64,000 nt of DNA from Chryseobacterium sp. BLS98 (GCF_001045445.1 NZ_LFNF01000001.1:124001-188000), one strand, 5' to 3'. Positions 25,462 to 33,717 are shown, numbered from the stretch's first letter. Program-made: numbers and translations. Notes: generated by a model not told the origin, from the letters alone.

Positions 25462-25749
25462 ATGAAAAAAGTAATTGTAAGCATCATCGCAGGTGCCGCA
25501 TTCATGGTATCCTGCGGACCTAAAAGTACCGCTGTAACAGGACCAAAGTACACTGCATCTGAAAAGCTGGTTCAGGGTAAAACTATTTTTGAAAATTCGT
25601 GTGCCAAATGCCACAAACTTCCGGATCCTGCCAAGCATGACGACCAGGGATGGATTAAAACTTTAAGCAGAATGGCCCCTAAAGCTAAATTAAGCACTGA
25701 TCAGCATCAGATGGTGTATGATTACCTTATTTCTGTAAATAAAAAGTAG
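25462..25749 (+). CDS. Cytochrome c-type lipoprotein (copy 2)
   Basis: 95 residues from the MKK start, chosen to align with the signal of copy 1; an ATG at 25456 would add Met-Asp. Lipobox MVSCGP, heme motif CAKCH in ENSCAKCHKLPD and the candidate axial Met in RMAPKAKL match copy 1. The blocks GKTIFENSC and CHKLPDPA are identical between copies while the linkers differ, so the heme-binding core is conserved. Role as for its neighbour: a tethered periplasmic electron carrier, with unidentified partners. Confidence 0.83.
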   Translation: MKKVIVSIIAGAAFMVSCGPKSTAVTGPKYTASEKLVQGKTIFENSCAKCHKLPDPAKHDDQGWIKTLSRMAPKAKLSTDQHQMVYDYLISVNKK

Positions 25750-25764
25750 GAGTTTCAGCATTGC

Positions 25765-25827
25765 AAACTAGAAGAGTTTTAGGGTATAAGTGCATAAAAA
25801 GCTTATACTCTTGAATTTCTCTAGTTT
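25765..25827. repeat. Nested inverted repeat between converging genes
   Basis: An outer perfect 8-bp pair AAACTAGA/TCTAGTTT (25765-25772, 25820-25827) encloses an inner 9-bp pair GGGTATAAG/CTTATACTC (25782-25790, 25802-25810; one wobble). It spans the gap between the second cytochrome gene and the epimerase, and covers the last bases of the latter; a bidirectional terminator is plausible. Confidence 0.6.
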
Positions 25828-26818
25828 ATTTTAAAACAATCCCCAATCCTGGTTTCCCGGACAGGATTATTTTTCCGTTCTCTACAAAATTTCCTGAGGC
25901 ATAATCATTGGAGATCAGGTTGGCTCCGTCCAGATCGGCGAAGTCAGTAAATCCTGCGAGCAGGCAGGCAGCGGAGATTCCGACCGTAGATTCGGTCATA
26001 CAGCCAATCATGATTTTATATTTCCATTCTTTTGCTTTTTTGATCATTGCCAATGCAGGAGTTAACCCACCACATTTCATGAGCTTTATATTGACACTTT
26101 TATAATAAGGGATTAATTCTTCCAGGGAATCTATATTCTGGCAGTCTTCATCTGCCATCCAGTTGGCAAAACGCTCTTTTTTTAAAATTTTATATCGGTC
26201 CACTGGCCGCGGCTGTTCCAGGTATGAAAATTTTTGAACTTCACTGTTTTCCTGAAGCCAGATACAATCTTCGTCTGTAAAACTGGCGTTGGAATCCAAC
26301 GCTAAATTTCTATTCAACTGCAAAAGCCTGCTGATATCCTGTTTGTTTAATCCTTTGCATTTTACCTTAAACTTATTCCATTTGCTTTTTTCAATTTTTT
26401 TGATCTGTTCGTCTACATTTCCAACTGATATGGTAATGGAGCTTTGAGCAAGGTTTTCCACAGGAATGTTATTCAGTTCAGTAAAGCTCTTGTTCTCAAG
26501 CTTTCCAAATAAGTCCCAATAGGCACAATCTAAGGCAGAAACTAGGAACGGATGCAGATCCAGACCAGAGAGAAAACGGAAAAAATCTTCCGGATGAACG
26601 ACAGACTGTTTTTCAAGTAAAGGCTGTATTTCTTTTAATCTGACGATAAAACTCTTCAGATCAATCTGATAATAATCTATAGCTATGCATTCGCCATATC
26701 CTTTGCAGTTTAAATAAGATAATTCTATCATCAAAACTTCTCTCGTGTCATAATTTCCATAAGCAATCGAGAAAGTTTCTTTTAACCGAAGTGTTTTTAT
26801 AGTATAATTTATTTTCAT
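25826..26818 (-). CDS. Dipeptide epimerase (enolase superfamily)
   Basis: 330 residues from the ATG giving MKINYTIK; an upstream in-frame ATG would overlap the preceding gene and adds an unrelated segment. Enolase-superfamily residues of the muconate-lactonizing/dipeptide-epimerase subgroup are in place: catalytic Lys151 and Lys153 in FKVKCKG, metal ligands Asp175 (LALDSNAS), Glu201 (YLEQPRP) and Asp223/Asp225 region (MADEDC), and the second catalytic Lys248 (NIKLMKCGG). This matches L-Ala-D/L-Glu-type epimerases used in peptidoglycan peptide recycling. The preceding lipoprotein gene ends one base upstream, so translation is probably coupled. Confidence 0.88.
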   Translation of the reverse strand: MKINYTIKTLRLKETFSIAYGNYDTREVLMIELSYLNCKGYGECIAIDYYQIDLKSFIVRLKEIQPLLEKQSVVHPEDFFRFLSGLDLHPFLVSALDCAYWDLFGKLENKSFTELNNIPVENLAQSSITISVGNVDEQIKKIEKSKWNKFKVKCKGLNKQDISRLLQLNRNLALDSNASFTDEDCIWLQENSEVQKFSYLEQPRPVDRYKILKKERFANWMADEDCQNIDSLEELIPYYKSVNIKLMKCGGLTPALAMIKKAKEWKYKIMIGCMTESTVGISAACLLAGFTDFADLDGANLISNDYASGNFVENGKIILSGKPGLGIVLK

Positions 26819-26819
26819 A

Positions 26820-27425
26820 TCAGCTAATCCAATTCTGAAGTGCTTTAACTTCAACCCATTTCCCATTGATCTTTTTATAAACTGCCGTATATCCGCTTCC
26901 ATTTAAATAGCCACAGGAAATTGAGCTTTGTACAATACACATTGTTTTATCTTTATTAAAGAAAGGCACTGAGAAACTTCGAATGCAGGTACTTCCAAAT
27001 TTTTTATTAAACTCAGTCCAAAAATCACTTTTTCTATTTTCATCTAGTTTATGAAGTTCTTCATTAGTTACATACCGCTGTTTTTCGTGAATTTTAGTTT
27101 TATCAAGTCTAAAATCAGATACTATTTTTTCCTGATTTTTATAGTAGGCAGAATCATTTTTCGAAAAAACCGAGTCATATTCCAGAACAAATCCCAATGG
27201 TCTGGGCTCATCATTATTTTCATCCTTATTAAGATAAACTGTTCTTAATGTACTAATAAGGAGGTAAGAGTTCTTTTCAAATGATATACTATCGTTATCA
27301 ATTAATTGATTTAAAACTTCATATCTTAAATTCAGGTCTTGATCTTTTGGAATAACCGTCAGTTTTGAATCATTTTTTTTGCATGAAATAATGATCAGCA
27401 GAAAGAAGATAATATAAGGCTTCAT
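26820..27425 (-). CDS. Hypothetical lipoprotein
   Basis: 201 residues. MKPYIIFFLLIIISCKKND is a lipoprotein signal with Cys15. The mature part is charged and contains no motif I recognise; it has a C-terminal stretch with a CIVQSSISCGYLNGSGYTAVY-like beta region and two cysteines. Only one base separates its stop from the dipeptide epimerase start, so the two form a transcription unit. A role in cell-wall peptide handling would fit the neighbour but is not shown by the sequence. Confidence 0.65.
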   Translation of the reverse strand: MKPYIIFFLLIIISCKKNDSKLTVIPKDQDLNLRYEVLNQLIDNDSISFEKNSYLLISTLRTVYLNKDENNDEPRPLGFVLEYDSVFSKNDSAYYKNQEKIVSDFRLDKTKIHEKQRYVTNEELHKLDENRKSDFWTEFNKKFGSTCIRSFSVPFFNKDKTMCIVQSSISCGYLNGSGYTAVYKKINGKWVEVKALQNWIS

Positions 27426-27488
27426 GAGTTAAAGCTACAAAAAAAGAGACCAAAAATGGCCTCTTCCATGATTTTATGTTTCATCAAT

Positions 27489-30080
27489 TTATCTTACAAT
27501 CAGTTTTTCAGTCTGAATTTTTTCACCCTGTTTAATGTGAACCATATACACCCCTTTCTGGAATCCTTTGGTAGAAACCGCTTTTTTGGATTGAGGGTCT
27601 CTGGCATCTGAAAAGACTAATTTTCCGGACATATCAAACATTTTTATCTGTACATCCTGGGAAGAGCCATCTAAATTACCAACAAAGAATTCATCATAAG
27701 TAGGGTTGGGGAATACAATAAATTTATTATCTGCTGCTTTCAGATCCTGAGTAGATAACGCTGCATTACATTCTGCAGGAACAGTAAAGTCTTCTACCTG
27801 ATCATTAGCTACTGTCTTTACTCCGGCTGAAGCATTAACGCCCAATCCTCTTTTCGCAAATGCTTTCCAGATCATACATTTGTCAAGTCCGCCGTTTCCT
27901 ACAGCATCTGCTTGAAGTATGGCATCTCTTCCATCAATGAATGTAGGGCTGCAGGCCTGAAGTTTAAGCCCGTCTACAACCAGCTGCAGAACTTTTGCAT
28001 TTCCGGAAGTGGTACTTGCCAGTACATCACTGTTATATCCGTATTTCTCTATGTATTTCCACGTTAGATCCCAAAGCATGGTTGCCCAGATAAATCCTAT
28101 GGCATGAGATCCGGAAACGGTGTTTGTCCTTGCATAGGTATAATTATTTATACCAAAATCAGGAGAATATTTGGCAAGCCTGATTCCTACTCCCGTTGTT
28201 GGCTGGTCTGCCGAATATGTTGACATTCCTCTGGCCAAAGCTGAAGTATCACCAGGTCTTGTCGTAAGCATTAATGCAAAGAAATCGGACCATCCCTCAC
28301 CCATCTGTTCTGCGCTGTTGGTTGCGGAAAGACAGCTGTATCCCTGCCCTGTTAAGCGGTTTGAGATACCGTGCCCATATTCATGGGCTATGATACCATT
28401 ATCAAGGCTGGAATGTTTGAATCCATTGAAATCATTTCCTAATGTCAAATTGATTGTGTTTCCATTTCCCAGCTCCGTTACCATATACAATCCTTCTGTT
28501 TTTCCGATGTTGATAGCAGGGATGTTTACCTGGCTTCCTGAGGTTCCGCCTCCCATGCTGACAGGGGTATCCGTAGAAGGTCTGTAAACGATGGCGCCTA
28601 TTGCCCCTGCATTCTGTGCATTTAATACTTTAAGTCCGTATTCACAGGTTACACTTGTTATCACTGCAATTTTACCGGTAAGGCTTCCGGCTGCAGGCGG
28701 TGTACAGGCATCAGCCGGTACCGAAACAGCAAGGTCCCCTGTTACAGTCTGCCCATCAAACAAAAGAGTTCCAAAAGATGCGCTTCCGGTCATTACCTTT
28801 GGCCTGCTTACTGCTGTTGAAGGGGAATTGTACTGATATCTGGAGATTGGATCTGCTGCAGTTTGTGCCCTGTCCCAAAGATACATTTGCATCCTTGGAG
28901 CCTGTAGATAAATTACACCCGATATTATCGTTTCATATCCTGAACTGAAATTGGCGTTATTCAAGCCGCTTCCGTCAAAAGCTTCAGCATTTACAGCATC
29001 ATTACCCATCCCTCCGTTTCCGAAATTGTTGGTCTGATAATTTCTTGCCGACTCTGTAAACCCGAATTTATAAAAGACATCATGCATCTTATTATTCATA
29101 TAGAACAAATTGGTGATGGCAGCATCTCTATGAGTAAAAGGATTAATATATCTTCCTTCTGCATATGGGAAATCGAAATTTAAAGTAGCTCCGCCACTTG
29201 GTGAATAGCCTGCAGTGTTGGAATTTGTCTGATCCGAATAGGCATAAACATTATTTCCTCTGGTATTGGTGTAATTATTGGTTCCGTCAGAATGCCACCC
29301 CTGCGGAGATACCGTTATATCCCATGGATTATTAATAATTGCACGTGGCCCAAATGTAGGTGCTTCTACAGGCAGTGGAAAAACATTATAAGAAGCATTG
29401 CTGGGTACCAAAAGATTACTTGCCAAAGGCTGATTCATTGCCCCTGTAACCGATTCTTCTGATACCAAATATTGCTCTGCATTTACTTCTGATCCATGAT
29501 CAAGACTGTCTGTATGAGTAAAATTACAGTCCAGGGTTAAATTGTCTTTTGTAAGAATTTCACCTGTCACTGCATCAGCAATGACATGCCAAACATCGGA
29601 TGATTTCTTATCTGAAACAAACAATTCTTTAGCTAAAATATATACTCCGTTTTTTTCAAAATAGACATTGGGAAGATAATCTACCTTGGAAATTTCATCC
29701 AGATTCAGTTTTTGCTTAAGAAGATCTTCTGTGAAGCGTTCTTTAGCTTTTCCCTGACTGGCAACAGAAATGTTCTTTTTAAAATCATTTTTTTCCGAGA
29801 TCACCTTATTTTCTTTGATCATCACTTTTCCCAAAGCATTATACACTCTGAGCCCGTCAAAGGTCTGCTGAACATTTACGATATTTACGCCCAGGCTTTT
29901 AGAAGGGTCTTCATTCAGAATAATAACACCCGCCTTACTGCTGGTCCCATTTTTCTGGGTTAACTGCCCGCTTTTCTGATAATAATCCTGAATAAGCCGG
30001 TCCGAATTTTGTGCATTCATTTTGCCAAAAGCAAAGAATACGGCCATCGACACCGGCCATAAAAATAATTTTTTATCCAT
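27489..30080 (-). CDS. Secreted M36 (fungalysin) metalloprotease with T9SS signal
   Basis: 863 residues: signal peptide (to about 23), FTP/PepSY-like propeptide (about 35-200), fungalysin catalytic domain with zinc motif HEYGH at 566-570 (IAHEYGHGISNRLTG) and third ligand Glu595 in GEGWSD, an inserted PA-type domain (about 440-545; GKIAVITSVTCEYG, NAGAIGAIVY) and a C-terminal T9SS type A sorting domain (about 795-863: FIVFPNPTYDEFFV ... KGVYMVHIKQGEKIQTEKLIV). The protein should be exported by Sec, then across the outer membrane by the type IX system, and matured by removal of the propeptide and sorting domain. It stands alone. Confidence 0.93.
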   Translation of the reverse strand: MDKKLFLWPVSMAVFFAFGKMNAQNSDRLIQDYYQKSGQLTQKNGTSSKAGVIILNEDPSKSLGVNIVNVQQTFDGLRVYNALGKVMIKENKVISEKNDFKKNISVASQGKAKERFTEDLLKQKLNLDEISKVDYLPNVYFEKNGVYILAKELFVSDKKSSDVWHVIADAVTGEILTKDNLTLDCNFTHTDSLDHGSEVNAEQYLVSEESVTGAMNQPLASNLLVPSNASYNVFPLPVEAPTFGPRAIINNPWDITVSPQGWHSDGTNNYTNTRGNNVYAYSDQTNSNTAGYSPSGGATLNFDFPYAEGRYINPFTHRDAAITNLFYMNNKMHDVFYKFGFTESARNYQTNNFGNGGMGNDAVNAEAFDGSGLNNANFSSGYETIISGVIYLQAPRMQMYLWDRAQTAADPISRYQYNSPSTAVSRPKVMTGSASFGTLLFDGQTVTGDLAVSVPADACTPPAAGSLTGKIAVITSVTCEYGLKVLNAQNAGAIGAIVYRPSTDTPVSMGGGTSGSQVNIPAINIGKTEGLYMVTELGNGNTINLTLGNDFNGFKHSSLDNGIIAHEYGHGISNRLTGQGYSCLSATNSAEQMGEGWSDFFALMLTTRPGDTSALARGMSTYSADQPTTGVGIRLAKYSPDFGINNYTYARTNTVSGSHAIGFIWATMLWDLTWKYIEKYGYNSDVLASTTSGNAKVLQLVVDGLKLQACSPTFIDGRDAILQADAVGNGGLDKCMIWKAFAKRGLGVNASAGVKTVANDQVEDFTVPAECNAALSTQDLKAADNKFIVFPNPTYDEFFVGNLDGSSQDVQIKMFDMSGKLVFSDARDPQSKKAVSTKGFQKGVYMVHIKQGEKIQTEKLIVR

Positions 30081-30161
30081 AACGCTGTTTTTTCCATACT
30101 AAAGTTATGATTTTTTTATGATAATATATATATTCCTTCCCGTTTTTAATAAAAATAGCAT

Positions 30162-30671
30162 TTAATTATTTTTTATCTTTTTTCCAGTCTTTTTTTCCAT
30201 TTTATTCTTTATAAACTTGGCTCTGTTTTTCAAAAAATCTAACATTGCCTGGTTATAACTATACTTTTTTGCATCTTTTAATGGTTCCAGCGCTTTTTTA
30301 TAGTCTAACCTGATTTCATACAAAAGCGATTTTTGTATCAATATTCTTGCTTTGTCTATTCCTTTTATTTTTAATGCATAACCGATCAGTTTTTCAGCTT
30401 CGTTCAGATCTTCATTATCCAAAAGACATTTTATATAATGCTGTGGTGTATTGAGATTGGTAACATTGCACTGCATTGCTTCTTCGAAATAGATTTTTGC
30501 TTTTTCGTAATCGGCGAGCATTTCGCTGTAAATTCTACCCATCAGGCAAAGGCTGTCTGCATCTTCAGGGTCATAGGAAAGGGCATAGTTCAATTCTTCC
30601 AGGCAGTCTGGAAGATTGTATGGATAATTGTCCAGTGCTTCAAAATAATATTTACTTTTAGTTAAGGTCAT
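30162..30671 (-). CDS. TPR protein coupled to prfH
   Basis: 169 residues, all helical, with about three or four tetratricopeptide repeats (for example DADSLCLMGRIYSEMLADYE, NLNEAEKLIGYALKIKG-like, RLDYKKALEPLKDAKKY) and a very basic tail (KNKMEKKTGKKIKNN). It has no signal peptide, so it is cytoplasmic. Its ATG lies inside prfH, overlapping 14 bases, indicating translational coupling in the rtcB-NTase-prfH operon. TPRs bind proteins and the basic tail could touch RNA or ribosomes; a role as adaptor for the rescue machinery is inference. Confidence 0.7.
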   Translation of the reverse strand: MTLTKSKYYFEALDNYPYNLPDCLEELNYALSYDPEDADSLCLMGRIYSEMLADYEKAKIYFEEAMQCNVTNLNTPQHYIKCLLDNEDLNEAEKLIGYALKIKGIDKARILIQKSLLYEIRLDYKKALEPLKDAKKYSYNQAMLDFLKNRAKFIKNKMEKKTGKKIKNN

Positions 30672-31356
30672 GTCTATTGTTTTTGAGTTCTTTTTTCAGG
30701 ACATTTCTTTGCTTTTTGAATGATTTATCCTGATGGTTTTTTTTAAAATCTGTCCCGAAAAATGTACGGACCGGGTTTCCCCTCTGTACCTGCAGGTGGT
30801 TATTCCAGGTATCCTGCATTCTTTTTTCAAGCTGTTTGATATAAAGTCCGGTCACTTTTTCTTTCAGTCTCATAACAGCCAGCTTCTTATTCTCCAGCTG
30901 CGAACGTGAATCCTGTGCAAATACGCTTTCCCCGGTGGGTACGTGAACCGCGCGAACAGCTGTATTTACTTTATTCACATTCTGGCCTCCGCTTCCCTGG
31001 CTTCTTGTAGTCTGAAACTGAATATCCTTCTCGTTGAAATGGATCTGGTCAAGCTCTTCCAGTTCAAAAACACCGATAAACCAGTTGCTTCTTTTGTACA
31101 GCTTCCTGAATGTACTTTTGCCGGTCCAGCAGATGCTTCCCAACCAAGTTTTTAAAAACTCCGTCAAATCTTTTGCTTTTAAAAGAATGGTTACGGATTT
31201 CAGGGTCAGGTTTTCATCACCATTTTCCCTGTGGATGATTTCGTAATCTATTTTATTATTTTTTATCTCTTCAAGGAAGACCTTAAGAACTTTTGCAGTC
31301 ACCCACTGGCATTCCAAAGGTCCTCTTCCTGAAGTTATTTGTATGAGTTTTTCCAT
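30658..31356 (-). CDS. prfH: Peptide chain release factor H (PrfH)
   Basis: 232 residues, about 130 shorter than RF1, lacking the N-terminal domain and the codon-reading tripeptide region, as PrfH does. It keeps the peptidyl-tRNA hydrolysis loop with GGQ at 123-125 ([17 protein letters not shown]) and a basic C-terminal tail (FKKQRNVLKKELKNN) like that of ribosome-rescue factors. In E. coli PrfH works with RtcB2 on ribosomes whose 16S rRNA is cut at the decoding centre, freeing the nascent peptide so that the rRNA can be religated. Here it lies in the same operon as RtcB, supporting the same role. Confidence 0.93.
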   Translation of the reverse strand: MEKLIQITSGRGPLECQWVTAKVLKVFLEEIKNNKIDYEIIHRENGDENLTLKSVTILLKAKDLTEFLKTWLGSICWTGKSTFRKLYKRSNWFIGVFELEELDQIHFNEKDIQFQTTRSQGSGGQNVNKVNTAVRAVHVPTGESVFAQDSRSQLENKKLAVMRLKEKVTGLYIKQLEKRMQDTWNNHLQVQRGNPVRTFFGTDFKKNHQDKSFKKQRNVLKKELKNNRHDLN

Positions 31357-31359
31357 TTT

Positions 31360-31911
31360 TTAATTTAATTTTGGCATTGCACTTAATGCAGGATGTCCTA
31401 CGGGATCAATCCCTTTTTGTAATAATTCTTTGGCAGCCATGACAGCCCAGCATTTATCACTGGAATGGATGTTTCTGTAAAATGTCAGCAAAAGTTCCGG
31501 CTTAACTACAGTAAAGCCATTGATCTCAATAGTTTCCAGATCATTTCTTTCAAAAAAGTCTATGGTAATCCTGTAAGATCTTCCGTTTTCCGGTTCTATT
31601 GTTTTTTCGTATCTGCGGAAGTTTTCGTCACTCTGCAGATGATCATACCGGGTCCATACCTTCTGAAACCCCTCCTGCTGAAGGATCATCACAGCTTCTG
31701 CTGCATTTTCTTTTTTTACAAAGACATCAATATCCTTGTGATCATGGGCATGCTTATATTCTGTATGCCCATCTTCTGACATAAAATGCCAGGCCCAGCC
31801 ACCTGATATAATGACTTTCTTTTTCAATTTATTTAAAATGTCAAGTCCGTGCAGGATTCTGAATTCTGGCCAGACTTCTCCGTATCTTTTTATGTTATGA
31901 GGTGCTCCCAT
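31360..31911 (-). CDS. Nucleotidyltransferase-fold protein between rtcB and prfH
   Basis: 183 residues. The signature of a DNA-polymerase-beta-type (MNT) nucleotidyltransferase is visible: Gly37-Gly38 in IISGGWAWHF, the metal-binding pair Asp60-x-Asp62 in HKDIDVFV and a third acidic residue Asp118 in RITIDFF. Between them is a His-rich stretch HAHDH (54-58). Aminoglycoside 2''-nucleotidyltransferases have the same GG...DxD layout, as do small toxin/antitoxin NTases. It starts 3 bases before prfH in the same operon, so a role in RNA end repair or protein AMPylation is possible. Substrate unknown. Confidence 0.75.
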   Translation of the reverse strand: MGAPHNIKRYGEVWPEFRILHGLDILNKLKKKVIISGGWAWHFMSEDGHTEYKHAHDHKDIDVFVKKENAAEAVMILQQEGFQKVWTRYDHLQSDENFRRYEKTIEPENGRSYRITIDFFERNDLETIEINGFTVVKPELLLTFYRNIHSSDKCWAVMAAKELLQKGIDPVGHPALSAMPKLN

Positions 31912-31932
31912 TTTTTTGTTTTTTGTTCTTTC

Positions 31933-31988
31933 GTTGCCTGTTGCTGGTTATCAGTTAAATTTTCAACTCATAACCAGGCACCGGCAAC
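31933..31988. repeat. Inverted repeat between rtcB and the NTase gene
   Basis: Arms of 24 bases (31933-31956 and 31965-31988) pair with four mismatches around an 8-base loop, made of the words GTTGCC and CTGGTTAT. It occupies most of the 83-base gap inside the operon. It may tune expression or mRNA stability between rtcB and the downstream genes. Confidence 0.65.
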
Positions 31989-31994
31989 TCTTAT

Positions 31995-33386
31995 TTATTT
32001 GTCCATTCTCACAATTCTGGGCTGAAATGTTCCAAGAATATCCACCAATTCGCTTTGGGCATTCATTACTTCATGAATATCTTTGTAAGCCATTGGCGCT
32101 TCTTCCGTATTTCCTCCCATCAGAGTAACTTTCTTCAGCTTCAGCTCTTTTTTGATGTCATTCTGAGTAAAAAGGCTTCTGCATTCTCCTCTTGAATGGG
32201 CTCTTCCCGCTCCGTGTGATGCTGAATTCAGTGAATCCGGATTTCCTTTTCCACGAACAATAAAGCCTTTGGCCGTCATGGAACCAGGAATCATTCCCAG
32301 CTCGTTTACATTAGCCGGTGTAGCTCCTTTCCTGTGGACGATTACTTCCTTTCCGTGATGAGTCTCCTTCCATGCAAAATTGTGATGGTTTTCAATCCTT
32401 GCTTTTACCCTTCCGCCAACAGCTTTTACTAGTCTTCTGTGAATGTCATCGTGACAGGCAGAAGCGTAGTCTCCGGCAAGATTCATGGCGGTCCAGTATT
32501 CCAGCCCGAGATGGGTACTGAGATCCAGCCAGGCAAACTGCTGGGCTTCTTTTGGCAGCGGACACTGGTCTGCAGCTACTCTTGAGTAATATTGAGCAAT
32601 TTCTGCCCCTAATCCTCTGGAACCGCTGTGTGAAAGGATTCCCAGATATTTTCCTTTCGGTAACCCAATCTGATCTTCTTCTTCTGTGATTTCCACCTCG
32701 CCAAATTCTACGAAATGATTTCCGCCTCCGGAAGACCCCATCTGTTTAATGGCTTTTCCTTTTAATCTTCTCAAAACCGGAATCATATCGAAGGTATCCC
32801 TCTCAAAGATCTCGTGATCTATATGAGATTTATGAGTTTCGTACATCCCGAATTTGGTATGTTCTGCAAGGGCTTTTTCGTATTTGTCCCTTGCGCCGTC
32901 AAGATATGAAACCGGTATATCCAGAATACTGAGGCTCATCCTGCAGCCGATATCCATTCCCACTCCATAAGGGATCACTGCATTTTCTACTGCGAGAACC
33001 CCTCCTATCGGAAGTCCGTAACCGCTGTGGGCATCCGGCATTAAAGCCCCTTGCATTGAAATCGGCAGTTTTAAAGCCGTGTACAGCTGGTTTTTTGCTT
33101 CTTCAGAGATATTGTTTCCAAAGATCCGGAAATCAGCACGCTGGGTATTGAGCATTCTTTTTTCTGTTTTTCTGGATGATAGCAGTGATTCTGCAATCTG
33201 TCCGAAAGTCAGATCCTTTTCAAAGTTTTCAGGGTTCAGGAGGATTTCTTTTAAAATAGATTTTACATGATGAATATTCTTCGTTGCAAAATTTCTTTTC
33301 ATCACCTCCAAAGCCACATTGACACTTTGATTATTCGGATAACCGAGTTTTAATATATCTTTTCCTTTTAGTTTTAAATTTCCCAT
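31995..33386 (-). CDS. rtcB: RNA-splicing ligase RtcB
   Basis: 463 residues from the ATG giving MGNLKLKG; a longer frame upstream is not needed. RtcB ligates RNA 3'-phosphate or 2',3'-cyclic phosphate to 5'-OH ends using GTP and Mn2+. Conserved parts: PDAHSGYGLPIGGV (Asp118, His120), GVGMDIGCRM (Asp145, Cys148), GGGNHFVEFG (His224), LSHSGSRG (His253), ENHHNF (334-335) and HGAGRAHSRGE (His391 region) with the guanylylated His. It is the first gene of a minus-strand operon with a nucleotidyltransferase-like protein, prfH and a TPR protein, so it is the repair enzyme of a ribosome-rescue operon. Confidence 0.96.
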   Translation of the reverse strand: MGNLKLKGKDILKLGYPNNQSVNVALEVMKRNFATKNIHHVKSILKEILLNPENFEKDLTFGQIAESLLSSRKTEKRMLNTQRADFRIFGNNISEEAKNQLYTALKLPISMQGALMPDAHSGYGLPIGGVLAVENAVIPYGVGMDIGCRMSLSILDIPVSYLDGARDKYEKALAEHTKFGMYETHKSHIDHEIFERDTFDMIPVLRRLKGKAIKQMGSSGGGNHFVEFGEVEITEEEDQIGLPKGKYLGILSHSGSRGLGAEIAQYYSRVAADQCPLPKEAQQFAWLDLSTHLGLEYWTAMNLAGDYASACHDDIHRRLVKAVGGRVKARIENHHNFAWKETHHGKEVIVHRKGATPANVNELGMIPGSMTAKGFIVRGKGNPDSLNSASHGAGRAHSRGECRSLFTQNDIKKELKLKKVTLMGGNTEEAPMAYKDIHEVMNAQSELVDILGTFQPRIVRMDK

Positions 33387-33454
33387 TGTTTTATTTTTAA
33401 GACATAAGATGCCAGACACAAGATCCAAGATTTTGATCTGTGCATGTTATTTTA

Positions 33455-33474
33455 TCAACTAAAATATTAGTTGA
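33455..33474. promoter_or_regulatory. Palindromic operator candidate upstream of rtcB
   Basis: TCAACTAAAATATTAGTTGA is a perfect 8-bp inverted repeat with a four-base centre, 69 bases upstream of the rtcB ATG. The symmetry fits a dimeric repressor site. No regulator gene is adjacent, so the protein that would bind it is unknown. Confidence 0.5.
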
Positions 33475-33583
33475 GCTATTTGTAATGAGGAACAACACAT
33501 TGGAATCTTAAAAAGATTCAATGATCCTGTTCTTCCTGATATTGAAAAAAATTTCGGGGAAACTGAAGTTTAAATATTGCGCA

Positions 33584-33619
33584 ATAAAAACCCGAAATCT
33601 TTACGACTCCGGGTTTTGA
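33584..33619 (-). terminator. Terminator of the small transcript
   Basis: On the minus strand AAAACCCGGA pairs with TTTCGGGTTTT (about 10 bp with one wobble) followed by a T run. Confidence 0.8.
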
Positions 33620-33639
33620 TATTTCGTTGTACTATTATT

Positions 33640-33717
33640 CTAAGAGTATACCAAACCACGAAGCCTTACCACTATAAGCGGTACTCCAGCTGTAGAATTC
33701 TGATTCGTTTTGAACAT
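33640..33717 (-). CDS. Possible 25-residue peptide ORF
   Basis: ATG to TAG inside the small transcript; the peptide begins MFKTNQNS and ends GVPLIVVRLRGLVYS, hydrophobic with two arginines. There is no clear ribosome-binding site. It may be a chance frame in a structured RNA; listed because promoter and terminator bracket it closely. Confidence 0.25.
   Translation of the reverse strand: MFKTNQNSTAGVPLIVVRLRGLVYS

Noticed and set aside
26819..26902. Upstream start for the dipeptide epimerase
   Set aside because: It overlaps the preceding lipoprotein gene and adds a segment unrelated to the enolase fold.
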